Counted from the stretch's first letter, positions 1 to 9,031 are shown. The stretch: 64,000 nt of DNA from Chloroflexota bacterium (GCA_018673955.1 JABHBJ010000093.1:74931-138930), one strand, 5' to 3'. A program made the numbers and translations. The notes: generated by a model not told the origin, from the sequence alone.

Positions 1-1
1 A

Positions 2-775
2 TTCCAAATGCTTGAGGCGTTAGCGCCCGGACGTGTAGATATGGGCCTTGGCCGCGCTCCTGGCTCCGATCAAATGGCAAGCTTCGCCCTGCAATCAGGA
101 CCCAACTCCGACCCGATCGAAAAATACCCACAAAAAGTTTTCGACCTGATGCGGTATCTAAGCGAAACGTTCCCAAGCGATCACCCATTCGGAAAACTTC
201 GTGCAATGCCAGCCGCACCGAACTGGGCAGCTCCATGGTTACTTAGTTCGTCGATGGGCAGCGCGGGAATCGCTGCGAGATTAGGACTCCCGCTCTCATT
301 CGCCCACTTCATCGCTCAAGACAACGGGCCGGAATATGTGAAGTGGTATCGCGATAATTTCGAACCGTCAGAATGGTTCGAAAAGCCACGCGTCAACATC
401 GGCATCTCAGCCATCACCGCTGAGACAACGGAACGTGCACACGATCTCGGAACGTGTCGCCACGTGATGCGTTTGTTGCGCAACAAAGGCCAAGAAATGA
501 AGGGTGTAGCGTCGGTCGAAGATATTAAGGCAATGGACTTCAACGGATCCGATCTGGAATTCATCGAACAGCAACGTGCCAAATCAATTGAAGGCGACCC
601 CGATACCGTGAAGCGTAAGATCGAAAGCCTCGCAGAGCAGTACGAAACTGACGACGTAATAGTCCTAACAATCACCCACGACTACGCCGAACGCCAACGA
701 TCATACGAACTCCTATCCCAAGCATTCAACCTAACCGGTGAAGGCCGTGTGGAAAGCGCGAAGACGGGAAGCTAG
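2..775 (+). CDS. LLM-class flavin-dependent monooxygenase, 5' end outside window
   Basis: This is the C-terminal part of a luciferase-like (bacterial luciferase family) oxidoreductase, which uses reduced flavin and O2 or F420 on small organic substrates. The reading frame is open to the window edge, so the listed ATG at base 8 is internal. The segment LEALAPGRVDMGLGRAPGSD is the conserved family block that normally lies about 90-110 residues from the N-terminus, so roughly the first 100 residues are missing. The C-terminal part (GDPDTVKRKIESLAEQY) is also typical. The substrate cannot be read from sequence. Such monooxygenases are strongly expanded in SAR202-type Chloroflexota. Confidence 0.88.
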   Translation, partial: FQMLEALAPGRVDMGLGRAPGSDQMASFALQSGPNSDPIEKYPQKVFDLMRYLSETFPSDHPFGKLRAMPAAPNWAAPWLLSSSMGSAGIAARLGLPLSFAHFIAQDNGPEYVKWYRDNFEPSEWFEKPRVNIGISAITAETTERAHDLGTCRHVMRLLRNKGQEMKGVASVEDIKAMDFNGSDLEFIEQQRAKSIEGDPDTVKRKIESLAEQYETDDVIVLTITHDYAERQRSYELLSQAFNLTGEGRVESAKTGS

Positions 776-779
776 CGAC

Positions 780-983
780 GTTGATCCACAAGCCGATGTC
801 TCCAAAAAAACAAAACCGCATGCCCTGAGACCCATCTCCGGTCAGACCTACGCCGGTTTGACTGTCGTAGCACTCAGTCTTCTCACCGCATATTTCATCT
901 CCCGAACGAACGGCGATGTCGCCGCTATTCCGAAAAAAAATTGCGCATACACGTCATATGGAGTTATTCTGATTGGGAAATGA
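780..983 (+). pseudogene. Duplicated fragment of the yedE-type gene start
   Basis: Bases 811-925 repeat bases 1180-1294 with one mismatch in 115 positions (c819 versus a1188). They encode the same LRPISGQTYAGLTVVALS stretch in frame, but no ATG start is present and the frame runs into unrelated sequence after base 925. The ORF-track start at 738 is a GTG inside the preceding gene. It reads as a recent partial duplication of the downstream permease gene, or possibly an assembly artefact. It is not expected to make a functional protein. Confidence 0.75.
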
Positions 984-1115
984 TTTTTCTTAACGCACAC
1001 TTGACCGACTGCCTCTGTTGCTGTACCACCTCTGAGGAGATGGCACCCTAGCACCGCGTACAAGCACGTAACCGGAATGCCAACCCTCGCTAATCGAAAG
1101 CGGGGGTTTTTTTTT
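940..1115 (+). promoter_or_regulatory. Structured leader upstream of yedE-type gene, class unresolved
   Basis: The roughly 175 bases between the duplicated fragment and the permease gene end in an intrinsic terminator about 35 bases before the ATG, the layout of a transcription-attenuating leader. Parts resemble known elements. GATGGCACCCTAGCACC recalls the S-box (SAM-I) core GATGAAACCCGGCAACC, followed by GGAATGCCAACCC, which recalls the S-box GGTGCCAAATCC. The segment AGCACCGCG also resembles the T-box core. Neither match is complete. A sulfur-responsive leader would fit the downstream genes, but that is inference. Confidence 0.35.
1084..1113 (+). terminator. Rho-independent terminator in yedE leader
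   Basis: CCCTCGC and GCGGGGG form a seven-pair stem (one G-T pair) around a nine-base loop, followed by nine consecutive T residues. It lies before, not after, a coding region, so it is more likely an attenuator than the end of an upstream transcript. Confidence 0.8.
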
Positions 1116-1148
1116 GGCAATTACTAATTCACAAAAATACATCAATCA

Positions 1149-2405
1149 ATGACTACCGACTCTCTTTCGATAGAAAACTCAAAACCGAATGCCCTGAGAC
1201 CCATCTCCGGTCAGACCTACGCCGGTTTGACTGTCGTAGCACTCAGTCTTCTCACCGCATATTTCATCTCCCGAACGAACGGCGATGTCGCCGCGATATG
1301 GGTTCTATCCAATCTATTCGGTCTAACTCTCCAACGATCACGTTTTTGCTTCGCATCTGCATTCCGAGACCTTTTCCTTTTTGGCTCGGGCCACAATATG
1401 AAAGGCATCATCATAGGGATGGGAATTTCAACGATCGGCTTTGCAGCGATCATGCATTGGATCATCCCAAACCCAGGTGCTGGATTCCTTCCGGCTGAAG
1501 CGCACATCCTTCCGGTCGGACTCTCAGTAGTAGTCGGTGGTGTTCTGTTCGGCGTGGGAATGGTTATCGCCGGAGGATGTGTTTCCGGTTCGCTATACCG
1601 AATGGCTGAAGGTTACGTAGCTTCATGGGTAGCCATCATCGGTGTCATCATCGGTCTCGGCGCACTCACACTCACCTGGAACTGGTGGTGGGCCTTCTCT
1701 ATCTCAAACGAACCGAAAGTATGGCTCCCATCGGTAGGTAGCCTCGGTTACACCGGTGCAATTGTTATCACACTGCTCGGACTTGTTGCTATCTACCTTC
1801 TTGTAACTTTCATGGAGTACAAGAACGGGCTGTTCATGCCACACATCAATAAGAAGATCATCCCTGCCCTGAACTTCGACGGTCGTGTTCGAGCAACTCT
1901 CGATCCTGTGTTCAAACGCGGCTGGCCGATTGCTATCGGTGGAGTCGTTCTCGGAATTCTCGGCATCATCATGTACACCATTCACATGCCCCTAGGCGTA
2001 ACTGGTGAACTGATGCGAGCATCACAACTAGGTCTCGGTTGGATGGGTGTTGATGTACCTGTACTCGACGGACTGTCGACTCTCGGTGGCTGTACTGGCC
2101 GATCCGGTGAACCGGGACTCCTCGGTCACACGTTCGCCATTACCGTTGGACTCCTACCCGGCGCACTAATTGGCGCATTGTTTGCAGGCGAGTTCAAACT
2201 TCGCCTACCAACCCAAAAGCGTCGTTACGTCCAGTCAATCACTGGTGGAGTAATGATGGGTTATGCATCGGGTCTCGCAGTCGGCTGCACCATCGGTGCG
2301 TTTTTCTCGGCAGTTCCTTCCCTTTCCTTGTCAGGATGGGTGTTTGGATTAGCAATGGCCGCCGGGGCGTTCACAGGAACGCAAGTAATCAAGAGGATCG
2401 GCTAA
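1149..2405 (+). CDS. YeeE/YedE-family sulfur (thiosulfate or selenium) permease
   Basis: An inner-membrane protein of 418 residues with about ten hydrophobic segments. It carries the family's cysteine-containing motifs: QRSRFCFASAFRD (Cys67), GGCVSGSLYR (Cys144), GGCTGRSGEPG near residue 315, and VGCTIGAFFS near 378. In characterised TsuA-type members, conserved cysteines pass thiosulfate through the membrane; YedE relatives have also been proposed as selenium transporters on comparative-genomic grounds. It is first in a tight run with two TusA-like genes and a rhodanese (6-22 base gaps), which supports import of a sulfane-sulfur or selenium compound and hand-over to TusA. Expression is probably controlled through the leader with its terminator. 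Confidence 0.9.
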   Translation: MTTDSLSIENSKPNALRPISGQTYAGLTVVALSLLTAYFISRTNGDVAAIWVLSNLFGLTLQRSRFCFASAFRDLFLFGSGHNMKGIIIGMGISTIGFAAIMHWIIPNPGAGFLPAEAHILPVGLSVVVGGVLFGVGMVIAGGCVSGSLYRMAEGYVASWVAIIGVIIGLGALTLTWNWWWAFSISNEPKVWLPSVGSLGYTGAIVITLLGLVAIYLLVTFMEYKNGLFMPHINKKIIPALNFDGRVRATLDPVFKRGWPIAIGGVVLGILGIIMYTIHMPLGVTGELMRASQLGLGWMGVDVPVLDGLSTLGGCTGRSGEPGLLGHTFAITVGLLPGALIGALFAGEFKLRLPTQKRRYVQSITGGVMMGYASGLAVGCTIGAFFSAVPSLSLSGWVFGLAMAAGAFTGTQVIKRIG

Positions 2406-2411
2406 AACACC

Positions 2412-2648
2412 ATGCCAGAACTTATCGAAGTTGATCTTCGTGGCGTCCCGATGCCTCTGCATCTGCAACGGGCCACCCAAGCTGTAGCAAGCGCATCCGA
2501 AGGAAATGAAGTAGTACTCACGACCGATCAAGAAGTCGTTATCAAGTACGTTCCTTCCGCCGCCGCCAAAGAAGGCCTAAAGATGCGTATGTCGATGCCA
2601 GACGAAGATGTTTGGCGAATCAAACTATCGCGAGATAGCAACAAGTAA
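2412..2648 (+). CDS. TusA-like protein lacking the active cysteine
   Basis: A 78-residue protein of the same length and fold pattern as the TusA family encoded directly downstream. Its N-terminal beta strand and first helix start (VDLRGVPMPLHLQRATQAV) align with the TusA motif DxRGxxCPxPxxxxxxAL, but the sulfur-carrying cysteine is replaced (VPMP instead of CPYP). It therefore cannot carry a persulfide in the usual way. It lies 6 bases after the permease gene and 21 bases before the intact TusA gene. A scaffold or regulatory partner of the intact TusA or the permease is possible; this is inference. Confidence 0.65.
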   Translation: MPELIEVDLRGVPMPLHLQRATQAVASASEGNEVVLTTDQEVVIKYVPSAAAKEGLKMRMSMPDEDVWRIKLSRDSNK

Positions 2649-2669
2649 AAAGGGAAAGAGGACAGATAT

Positions 2670-2906
2670 ATGGCTGATGAGCAAATACCGATCTTGGATG
2701 TGCGTGGAGAAATCTGTCCATACCCAATGCTGAAGACAAACGAGGCGCTGGATGGCGACCATAAAGGCGTTGTAACTATCGACATCCTTACTGACCACCC
2801 ACCTGCACTGTCGACCGTCCCGCCCCAAGCTATGAAGCGGGGTTACGAAATTGAGATAGATGAGCTAGGTGCCGGCGAATGGCGCATGAGATTATCCAAA
2901 ATTTAG
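2670..2906 (+). CDS. tusA: TusA-family sulfurtransferase
   Basis: A 78-residue cytoplasmic sulfur carrier. The N-terminus has the signature LDVRGEICPYPMLKTNEAL, with the CPxP cysteine near residue 16 that holds the persulfide. The remaining beta-alpha-beta-alpha-beta pattern, ending in WRMRLSK, is standard. It follows the permease and a cysteine-less paralogue, with an AG-rich ribosome binding site (AAAGGGAAAGAGG) upstream. It probably accepts sulfur entering through the permease, or from the following rhodanese, and passes it to biosynthetic acceptors. TusA-like (SirA-like) proteins beside YedE have also been linked to selenium use. Confidence 0.85.
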   Translation: MADEQIPILDVRGEICPYPMLKTNEALDGDHKGVVTIDILTDHPPALSTVPPQAMKRGYEIEIDELGAGEWRMRLSKI

Positions 2907-2924
2907 TTTCATAGGAGAAACATA

Positions 2925-3857
2925 ATGATTGTTCGTTCCAAATTTATACAGTTGATCACACTATCGGCACTCGTTGTCGTTGCTACGGTAATTGCAGCTT
3001 GTTCGTCTGAAGAAGAGGCAACGATCGAAAAAGCTGAAGCTTCAGGGAAGCTCGTAAGCTCTGACTGGATGCTCGAGAACCTCGACAACGAAGACGTTGT
3101 GGTTGTCGACCTACGAAAAGAAGAAGACTACGCAGCCGGACACATTCCGGGTGCTATTCAACTTACGCCTAAAGCCGTTTTCCAGCAGGAAGACGAGAAT
3201 GGTGTAGCAGGTATGCTTCCAGCTGCCGCTCACATTGCAACTGCATTATCTGAGCTGGGTATCGAGCCTAGCGATACTGTTGTGTTCTACGACAGCAATT
3301 CAAACCTGTGGGCAAGCCGAGCTCTTTGGGCTATGGATGTTTACGGTCACAGCGACTCTAAGCTTATTGATGGTTCGTGGAACTACTGGAGCGCAAACGA
3401 GCTCAAGACATCAACCGATGTTCCTGAGATCACTGCATCTAACTACGCTTTCACTGCAGCACCTGACCTCAGCATTATTGCTGGATGGGAAGAAGTTCTG
3501 GAATCAGTAGACGATCCTTCAAAGATCGTTTGTGACACACGTTCTCCTGAAGAATTCTCGGGCAAGGACGTTCGAGCCGCTGCCGGTGGTCACATTCCTG
3601 AATCCAGTAATGTGAACTGGAACCGCTCAGTAAACGAGCAGGGCGAATTCCTTCCTGCTGCTGAATTACGAGTGATCTACGAAGGCGAAGGCATTCAGGG
3701 CGACAAGGTCGTATTCACGCTTTGCCAAACTGCTGTTCGAGCAACACACTCATGGTTCGTACTCCAGGAACTTCTTGGCTACGAGACTGTGAAGGTTTAC
3801 GACGGATCATGGACCGAGTGGGGCAACCGCACAGACGTTCCAATTACTACTCGATAG
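2925..3857 (+). CDS. Two-domain rhodanese lipoprotein (thiosulfate sulfurtransferase type)
   Basis: A 310-residue exported protein. The N-terminus is a lipoprotein signal peptide with lipobox VIAAC, cysteine at about residue 26, so the enzyme is anchored on the outer face of the membrane. Two rhodanese domains follow. The first (about 45-165) has aspartate where the catalytic cysteine would be (VVFYDSNSN), the usual inactive half. The second (about 180-305) holds the active loop LCQTAVRA. It would move sulfane sulfur from thiosulfate or a related donor, outside the cell, near the permease encoded in the same operon. The start is preceded by AGGAGAAAC and the gene ends in front of a strong terminator. 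Confidence 0.9.
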   Translation: MIVRSKFIQLITLSALVVVATVIAACSSEEEATIEKAEASGKLVSSDWMLENLDNEDVVVVDLRKEEDYAAGHIPGAIQLTPKAVFQQEDENGVAGMLPAAAHIATALSELGIEPSDTVVFYDSNSNLWASRALWAMDVYGHSDSKLIDGSWNYWSANELKTSTDVPEITASNYAFTAAPDLSIIAGWEEVLESVDDPSKIVCDTRSPEEFSGKDVRAAAGGHIPESSNVNWNRSVNEQGEFLPAAELRVIYEGEGIQGDKVVFTLCQTAVRATHSWFVLQELLGYETVKVYDGSWTEWGNRTDVPITTR

Positions 3858-3882
3858 TAATTATTCCGATCGAAGAAAATAG

Positions 3883-3920
3883 AAAAGCGCCGGCTCAATT
3901 GCGAGTCGGCGCTTTTTTTA
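3883..3920 (+). terminator. Rho-independent terminator of the sulfur operon
   Basis: AAGCGCCGGCTC pairs with GAGTCGGCGCTT (one G-T pair) around a six-base loop and runs into seven T residues, 25 bases after the rhodanese stop codon. Confidence 0.9.
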
Positions 3921-4080
3921 TGCACATTTGGTCGAAGTAAGAAGTAAAACCCTCTTCCAATACAGGTTTACAAGCGACGGTTCAAAGCAAGTAATTACCT
4001 GTCGAACGAAACTTCACTTAAACACTTACTAATATTCGTGAAATTTACCACACCCACTCGACGCTACTTAAAACACTTTG

Positions 4081-4306
4081 CCCATCGGCGTTAAATCGGC
4101 ATCAGCTACAGATTCTTGTTCTTGGCATACGGCTTCGTTGGTCCGATCATGGCAGGTATGTTCAAAGACGCCGGAACGGACAAAGAGCTTAGCGTTTGGC
4201 GGCACCATTCCTAATCACAGGAACCCTGTGCTTGCTAACTGGAATTCTCATATCGACAGCCGAAGAACCTCAACTTGAAGCCGTTGCCGAGCCGGTTACG
4301 GCTTAG
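4081..4306 (+). pseudogene. Decayed C-terminal fragment of an MFS (oxalate/formate-antiporter-like) transporter
   Basis: Three frames must be joined to read a transporter tail: IGVKSASATD (frame of 4081), then FLFLAYGFVGPIMAG...FKDAG...SVW (frame of 4113), then FLITGTLCLLTGILIS...VTA stop (frame of 4205, TAG at 4304). The order and motifs match the last two or three membrane segments of OFA-type major facilitator proteins. At least two frameshifts separate the pieces and no start or N-terminal half is present. The surrounding 500 bases between the terminator and acs hold no other recognisable gene. Confidence 0.6.
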
Positions 4307-4429
4307 CAAAATGGCTACCAATCTGTATCCTTCCCGTAAATTCGTACTTTCGACTCAACAGTTGAAGTATGAAACTGGGTTTTGCCAAAAAAACTCATGA
4401 CGTGATCTATTACGTAACTGGAGACACTG

Positions 4430-6409
4430 ATGTCTGATTCGGAACTATATTCACCTTCGGAATCGTTCGCAGCGAACGCTCACATAAAGAGCTTCGATGA
4501 ATACAAAGCTGAATACGATAGGTCAATCAAAGACCCCGATGCTTTCTGGGCGGAAAAAGCCTCCGAATACCACTGGTTCAAAAAATGGGACACCGTACGC
4601 GAATTCAACTACGACGTTCGCAAAGGCCCGGTCGACATCAAGTGGTTCGAGGGTGGACAAACCAACATCGCCTACAACTGTCTCGACAGACATCTCGAAA
4701 CCCGAGGCGAACAAACCGCAATCATCTGGGAAGGCAACGAACCCGGCGAACAGCGAGAAATTTCGTACACAGAACTTCACGCAGAAGTCTCTAAATTTGC
4801 GAACGTCCTGAAGTCTCGCGGAGTAAACAAAGGTGATCGAGTCACGATCTATATGCCGATGATCCCCGAGCTTGCCGTAGCAATGCTCGCCTGCGCCCGA
4901 ATCGGAGCCATCCACTCCATCGTCTTCGGTGGATTCTCTGCCGACGCTCTTGGCGATCGCATGGCTGATGCCACTTCCACAGTCCTCGTCACCTGCAACG
5001 GGACAAACCGTGGCGCAAAGCCGCTGGAAATGAAGACGGTTGCCGACGAAGCTATGACTATCGCTGAAAAGCAGATGGGTAAGCCAGTTGAAAACTGCAT
5101 CGTTGTCGAACGAATCAAAGACAGCATAGGCGTTGAACACGACATGCAAGACGGTCGTGACGAGTGGTACGCCGACGCTATGGCAAACGCCAGCCCTGTC
5201 AATGAAGCTGAACACATGGAATCGGAAGACCCGCTCTTCATCCTCTACACATCCGGCTCAACCGGTAAGCCAAAGGGCGTGCTCCACACCACCGCCGGCT
5301 ACATGGTTTACGCCTCGCAAACCCACAAATACGTCTTCGACTACCACGACGGTGATATCTACTTTTGCACAGCCGACATCGGCTGGGTAACGGGCCATTC
5401 CTACATCGTCTACGGACCTCTTGCCAACGGTGCAACGACGCTAATGTTCGAGGGAGTTCCTACGTATCCAGGTCCCGATCGCTTCTGGCAGATCGTCGAA
5501 AAATGGGGTGTGAACCAGTTCTACACAGCCCCTACTGCTATTCGAGCCATCGCAAGCCTCGGTGACGATTACCCTGACAAGTATGAAATGCCAACATTGA
5601 AGTTACTGGGATCCGTTGGTGAGCCCATCAACCCTGAAGCATGGCGCTGGTACAACAAACACGTCGGAAAAGAACGTTGCCCAATTGTCGATACGTGGTG
5701 GCAAACAGAGACCGGCGGAATTCTCATCACGCCAATCCCGGGCGCAGTTCCAACCAAGCCTGGCGCAGCTTCAATGCCGTTCTTTGGTGTTGAACCTGAA
5801 ATTCTCGACCCTGAATCCGGAAAAATTCTTGAAGGCAACGGCGTTTCGGGCGTGCTTGCACTGAAAGCAACGTGGCCGGGCCAAATGCGCACGCTTTACG
5901 GCGATCACAAGCGCTTCGAAGAAACCTACTTCGATATGTACAAAAGCTACTACTTCACCGGCGACGGAGCCAACCGTGACAAAGATGGCTACTACTGGGT
6001 CACAGGACGCGTGGACGACGTTATCAACGTGTCAGGACATCGAATGGGCACAGCCGAAGTCGAAAGCGCTCTGGTGCTGCACGAAGCCGTTGCCGAAGCG
6101 GCAGTCGTAGGCTTTCCGCATGACATCAAAGGACAAGGGATCTACGCCTACGTCACTCTGAACGTTGGACAAGACTACACCGACGAACTTAAGCAGATAT
6201 TGCGTGGACAAGTTCGACAGATCATCGGCCCCATCGCATCACCTGACGTCATCCATTGGGCACCAGCACTCCCAAAAACCCGCTCCGGCAAAATCATGCG
6301 CCGAATTCTGCGCAAAATCGCCACCGACGAAATCGACACCATCGGCGATACCTCCACCTTGGCGGAGCCAGAGGTCGTGGATGATTTGATCGCGAGGAAA
6401 GGCAAGTAG
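4430..6409 (+). CDS. acs: Acetyl-CoA synthetase
   Basis: AMP-forming acetate:CoA ligase, 659 residues, the usual family length. It activates acetate with ATP and CoA in the cytoplasm. The adenylation signature [16 protein letters not shown], the A8 hinge region [21 protein letters not shown], and the C-terminal catalytic lysine in [13 protein letters not shown] are all present, so adenylation and thioester formation should both work; that lysine is the known acetylation site in other bacteria. The start ATG follows AACTGGAGACACTG, which supplies a ribosome binding site. A 22-codon frame beginning at 4369 overlaps the start by 8 bases and could couple translation, but this is weak. The gene stands alone. 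Confidence 0.95.
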   Translation: MSDSELYSPSESFAANAHIKSFDEYKAEYDRSIKDPDAFWAEKASEYHWFKKWDTVREFNYDVRKGPVDIKWFEGGQTNIAYNCLDRHLETRGEQTAIIWEGNEPGEQREISYTELHAEVSKFANVLKSRGVNKGDRVTIYMPMIPELAVAMLACARIGAIHSIVFGGFSADALGDRMADATSTVLVTCNGTNRGAKPLEMKTVADEAMTIAEKQMGKPVENCIVVERIKDSIGVEHDMQDGRDEWYADAMANASPVNEAEHMESEDPLFILYTSGSTGKPKGVLHTTAGYMVYASQTHKYVFDYHDGDIYFCTADIGWVTGHSYIVYGPLANGATTLMFEGVPTYPGPDRFWQIVEKWGVNQFYTAPTAIRAIASLGDDYPDKYEMPTLKLLGSVGEPINPEAWRWYNKHVGKERCPIVDTWWQTETGGILITPIPGAVPTKPGAASMPFFGVEPEILDPESGKILEGNGVSGVLALKATWPGQMRTLYGDHKRFEETYFDMYKSYYFTGDGANRDKDGYYWVTGRVDDVINVSGHRMGTAEVESALVLHEAVAEAAVVGFPHDIKGQGIYAYVTLNVGQDYTDELKQILRGQVRQIIGPIASPDVIHWAPALPKTRSGKIMRRILRKIATDEIDTIGDTSTLAEPEVVDDLIARKGK

Positions 6410-6421
6410 GGTTACTTCGTT

Positions 6422-6475
6422 CCCACTCTCTAGCAGAGAGGGGACAATCACGCATTCAACTGAGCCTAAGTGGCG
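6422..6475. repeat. Short intergenic repeat, copy 1 (with inverted CTCTCTAGCAGAGAG core)
   Basis: This stretch, just after the acs stop, shares CTCTCTAGCAG.GAGAG and a downstream CTGAGCC...CCTAAG segment with 21821-21880, which also begins right behind a stop codon (SDR gene). The core is a near-perfect palindrome that could fold. It looks like a dispersed palindromic element of unknown role. Confidence 0.5.
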
Positions 6476-6515
6476 GCGCTTTTAGCGTTACTTGAACAAC
6501 ATTTGTTCATCTGTT

Positions 6516-6710
6516 TCATAGAGCGAGTTCTCGTATATTGCTGAGCTCCAACCAGAGATAGTGGGCGGCGCCCTCAGTGCTAATCCGTAACTCCCCTGCG
6601 TCGGACCATTGTTCAGCGAATTGATTGCAGCCCATCAGCCGACGCCCATCTCCGCTCTCACGGATTTTCGCAACATCGGATTGAGTTGGAACTTGCTGAA
6701 CTTCTTCCAT
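6516..6710 (-). CDS. Short hypothetical ORF
   Basis: A 64-codon frame on the minus strand between acs and the acyltransferase gene. The peptide (MEEVQQVPTQSDVAKIRESGD...) has a balanced composition without low complexity and no recognisable domain, signal peptide or membrane segment. No clear ribosome binding site is visible. It may be a small protein or a leftover of a larger gene; I cannot tell. The rest of 6410-6957 holds the short repeat and nothing else that I recognise. Confidence 0.25.
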   Translation of the reverse strand: MEEVQQVPTQSDVAKIRESGDGRRLMGCNQFAEQWSDAGELRISTEGAAHYLWLELSNIRELAL

Positions 6711-6957
6711 GCACGAACAAAGGCAGGTTTACGATGACGTGGAATTCTTCCTTCTCATCAGCTCTGCACTTTTCGACTGCCTGACGTTCCAGACTTTGTT
6801 AAAGTGCTTCGTCAATCGTTTAGTTGCTCGCTGAAGGCGTTCACATATCTGCAGGTTATACCCCAGACGTTTTTTATCCATTGACTAGCTAAAACGAGAC
6901 GAAACGACGAAACGTTCCCGGTTTAACGCTGCCGCTAAAAATTCCGAACGCTTTGCT

Positions 6958-7698
6958 CTACACCTCGTATGGAATATTGCTAAGTTCAGCAGCTTCCTTC
7001 ATAACTATTTCGGTCATTTCACGCGGAGTCTGACCTTCGAAATAATGGGCTTTTCCGATTCGTATGGTAACTTTCGTGCGAAGTGCCGGCACGGACCAGT
7101 TCGGGGTGAACGGAATCCACTTTGATATCCATTTACCAACCGCCGAATGTTCAAGCCCCTTACCTTTTCGGTCGTACTCGATACCTATCGGGACAATCGG
7201 GATGCGAAGCTCATGACCTTTTTGCTTCAAATGACGCGTTTCGTAACGCCGGAGAAGCCCTATCAATCCTTCTTCGATCGATTCAACGGAATCGTACTGG
7301 TACTCACCCTGCGTGAAGGCAGCAGTAATCAAACGCCGATCCAGCCTGTCTTCAACATTTTTAGCAAGTTCTACAGCCCGCTTGCGTGGGTTGCCTATAC
7401 CGTCTTCTTGCCAGATGACCGTGCCCACGTTCGAGGTAATTTGCTTCTGGATAAAATTGATCACACCATTGTGACCGAACGAATCAGTGGAAACAAAGCT
7501 GATGAATTCACCACTAATTTCAGCAAGAGCAAAAACGTCGGCAGAAGTACGGTGAACCGGTGCGAGCATTATCGGTCGGATATTAGGAATTTCACCTTCA
7601 ACTCGACTGCTAAGCAACAGCGCACGCTTGGCAACCGGGATGAACCCCAACCGAATTACGTGATAATTGAACCGCCACCAGTTCTCTTTGAGACCCAT
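6958..7698 (-). CDS. PlsC-like glycerolipid acyltransferase
   Basis: A 246-residue protein with the LPLAT/PlsC acyltransferase layout. The catalytic HX4D motif is HRTSAD (about residues 49-54). A later block FTQGEYQ corresponds to the substrate-binding FPEGTRS motif, though it has drifted. The IVPIGIEYD segment matches the third conserved strand. Enzymes of this fold move an acyl chain from a carrier to the sn-1 or sn-2 position of glycerol phosphate or a related alcohol at the membrane face. It is a single gene without partners, so the exact acceptor is open. The start is the ATG at 7698. Confidence 0.75.
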   Translation of the reverse strand: MGLKENWWRFNYHVIRLGFIPVAKRALLLSSRVEGEIPNIRPIMLAPVHRTSADVFALAEISGEFISFVSTDSFGHNGVINFIQKQITSNVGTVIWQEDGIGNPRKRAVELAKNVEDRLDRRLITAAFTQGEYQYDSVESIEEGLIGLLRRYETRHLKQKGHELRIPIVPIGIEYDRKGKGLEHSAVGKWISKWIPFTPNWSVPALRTKVTIRIGKAHYFEGQTPREMTEIVMKEAAELSNIPYEV

Positions 7699-7789
7699 TA
7701 AGTTCCTGCGAATACGTCGGAATAAGCGAAATACAGATAGCCAGAAAGCCAGAAAGCCAACTTAACAAGTCTATTCCTGAACATGCGCT

Positions 7790-9000
7790 GTGTACCTTGC
7801 GACCGATAGCAATCCCTCAGATACCCTTCGGACTATGACTACAATCGTATCCAATTCTGACCCCAAGCTAAATATTATGTACATGATGGCCGATGAGGCT
7901 ATTGACGAACTAATGGGAGCCTGCGACCACCTTGTCGTGAAGACTCATTCTGCGACCTATCAAAGACTGGGCTAGCATAAAGAGATAACCAATTTCACCC
8001 TCGTCACAACCGTAGAAGAACCTCGATTCGATCGGGTTTCTTGACTGCCAGCATATATACCACTCGCAATTCATGCTAAACATGGGCATACAGCGTTCAG
8101 GTGCGGGGTGGGGCGAATAAAATTAGAGTTGGTTACCCCCACGTGTCTATCGATTTAATAATTCACAAACGAATCGCAACGCATTTAACACCTGCGGCAT
8201 TCGCGTGCCTTGTCACTTTTGATTCCGAATCCGATTCGGTCACCGTAGCCGCCGTATCAGGTGATGGCACACCGTTATTCTTCCAAGTGAACAGTTCATC
8301 TCGACGTTCGCACGGAGGGCGGGTTCCTTCCATCACAGTGAGCAGTAACTGCCAATATCGCTCTTGAGACTATCTTCCGTGACAAGAAAAGTGTTTCGGC
8401 AACAGTAGGCGAATTTATCGACCGAGTTCTCCCAGATTCACTCATAAATTCTACTTTCGATCATCATCGAGGCCGATGCCGAGGCCGGCATCTTGTATGT
8501 ATCACCAGTGAAATTTACGAAACCACAGATCAATTCCTGCCAGACATTTACCAACAAAGTCACCGATTCGCTCTCGAGGCTTTTCACCGAACGAAGGCTA
8601 ACCGATCAGTCAGATAGAAGAACCACCCGAACAACGCCGACAAGTTCAGACTGCTGATTTGATCGGACTGATCCAACGAAACTATACGAAACCTCTGTCG
8701 CCTCGAACGTTCGGCGATATTCATCTTTCATTCGAGGTAGTCGTGAGCTAAATTTGACAAGGTGAGAGTTCGACCTACTCGACACGTTCTTGCAAAGCAC
8801 TGACACTGCTTTGTCGCGGGTGCAGATCATCTCTCGCGTACGGGCTTAACGAAACGGAGTCAGTTCAATCGTAATTAACGTGACAGTGAAAAACCCTCGA
8901 GAAAAGCTCGAAGCAGCTGGCTAGTCGCGGGTGATCCACTCAGTACGAGCATATGGATAGATTATGAAAAATTGGCAGATCGACATTTCTAATCGATTCC
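7790..9000 (+). pseudogene. Decayed region with GAF-domain-like remnants
   Basis: About 1.2 kb without an intact gene. Two short frames exist (7790-7975 and 8101-8367). The second, with LTPAAFACLVTFDSESDSVTVAAVSGDG, looks like the start of a GAF sensor domain. After 8360 another frame continues with IALETIFRDKKSVSATVGEFIDRVLP, and a third with IIEADAEAGILYVSP around 8465-8510, in an order consistent with one broken GAF protein. The joins require frameshifts. I see no second conserved domain and cannot name the original gene. Low confidence in family, higher confidence that the region is non-coding now. Confidence 0.4.
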
Positions 9001-9031
9001 GCCAAGCCTCGATCGACGGTACAGTGGATTC

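Noticed and set aside
4369-4437. 22-codon upstream ORF overlapping the acs start
   Set aside because: No ribosome binding site or conservation evidence; mentioned only under acs.
4523-5215. 230-codon minus-strand ORF inside acs
   Set aside because: Shadow of acs in another frame; no independent features.
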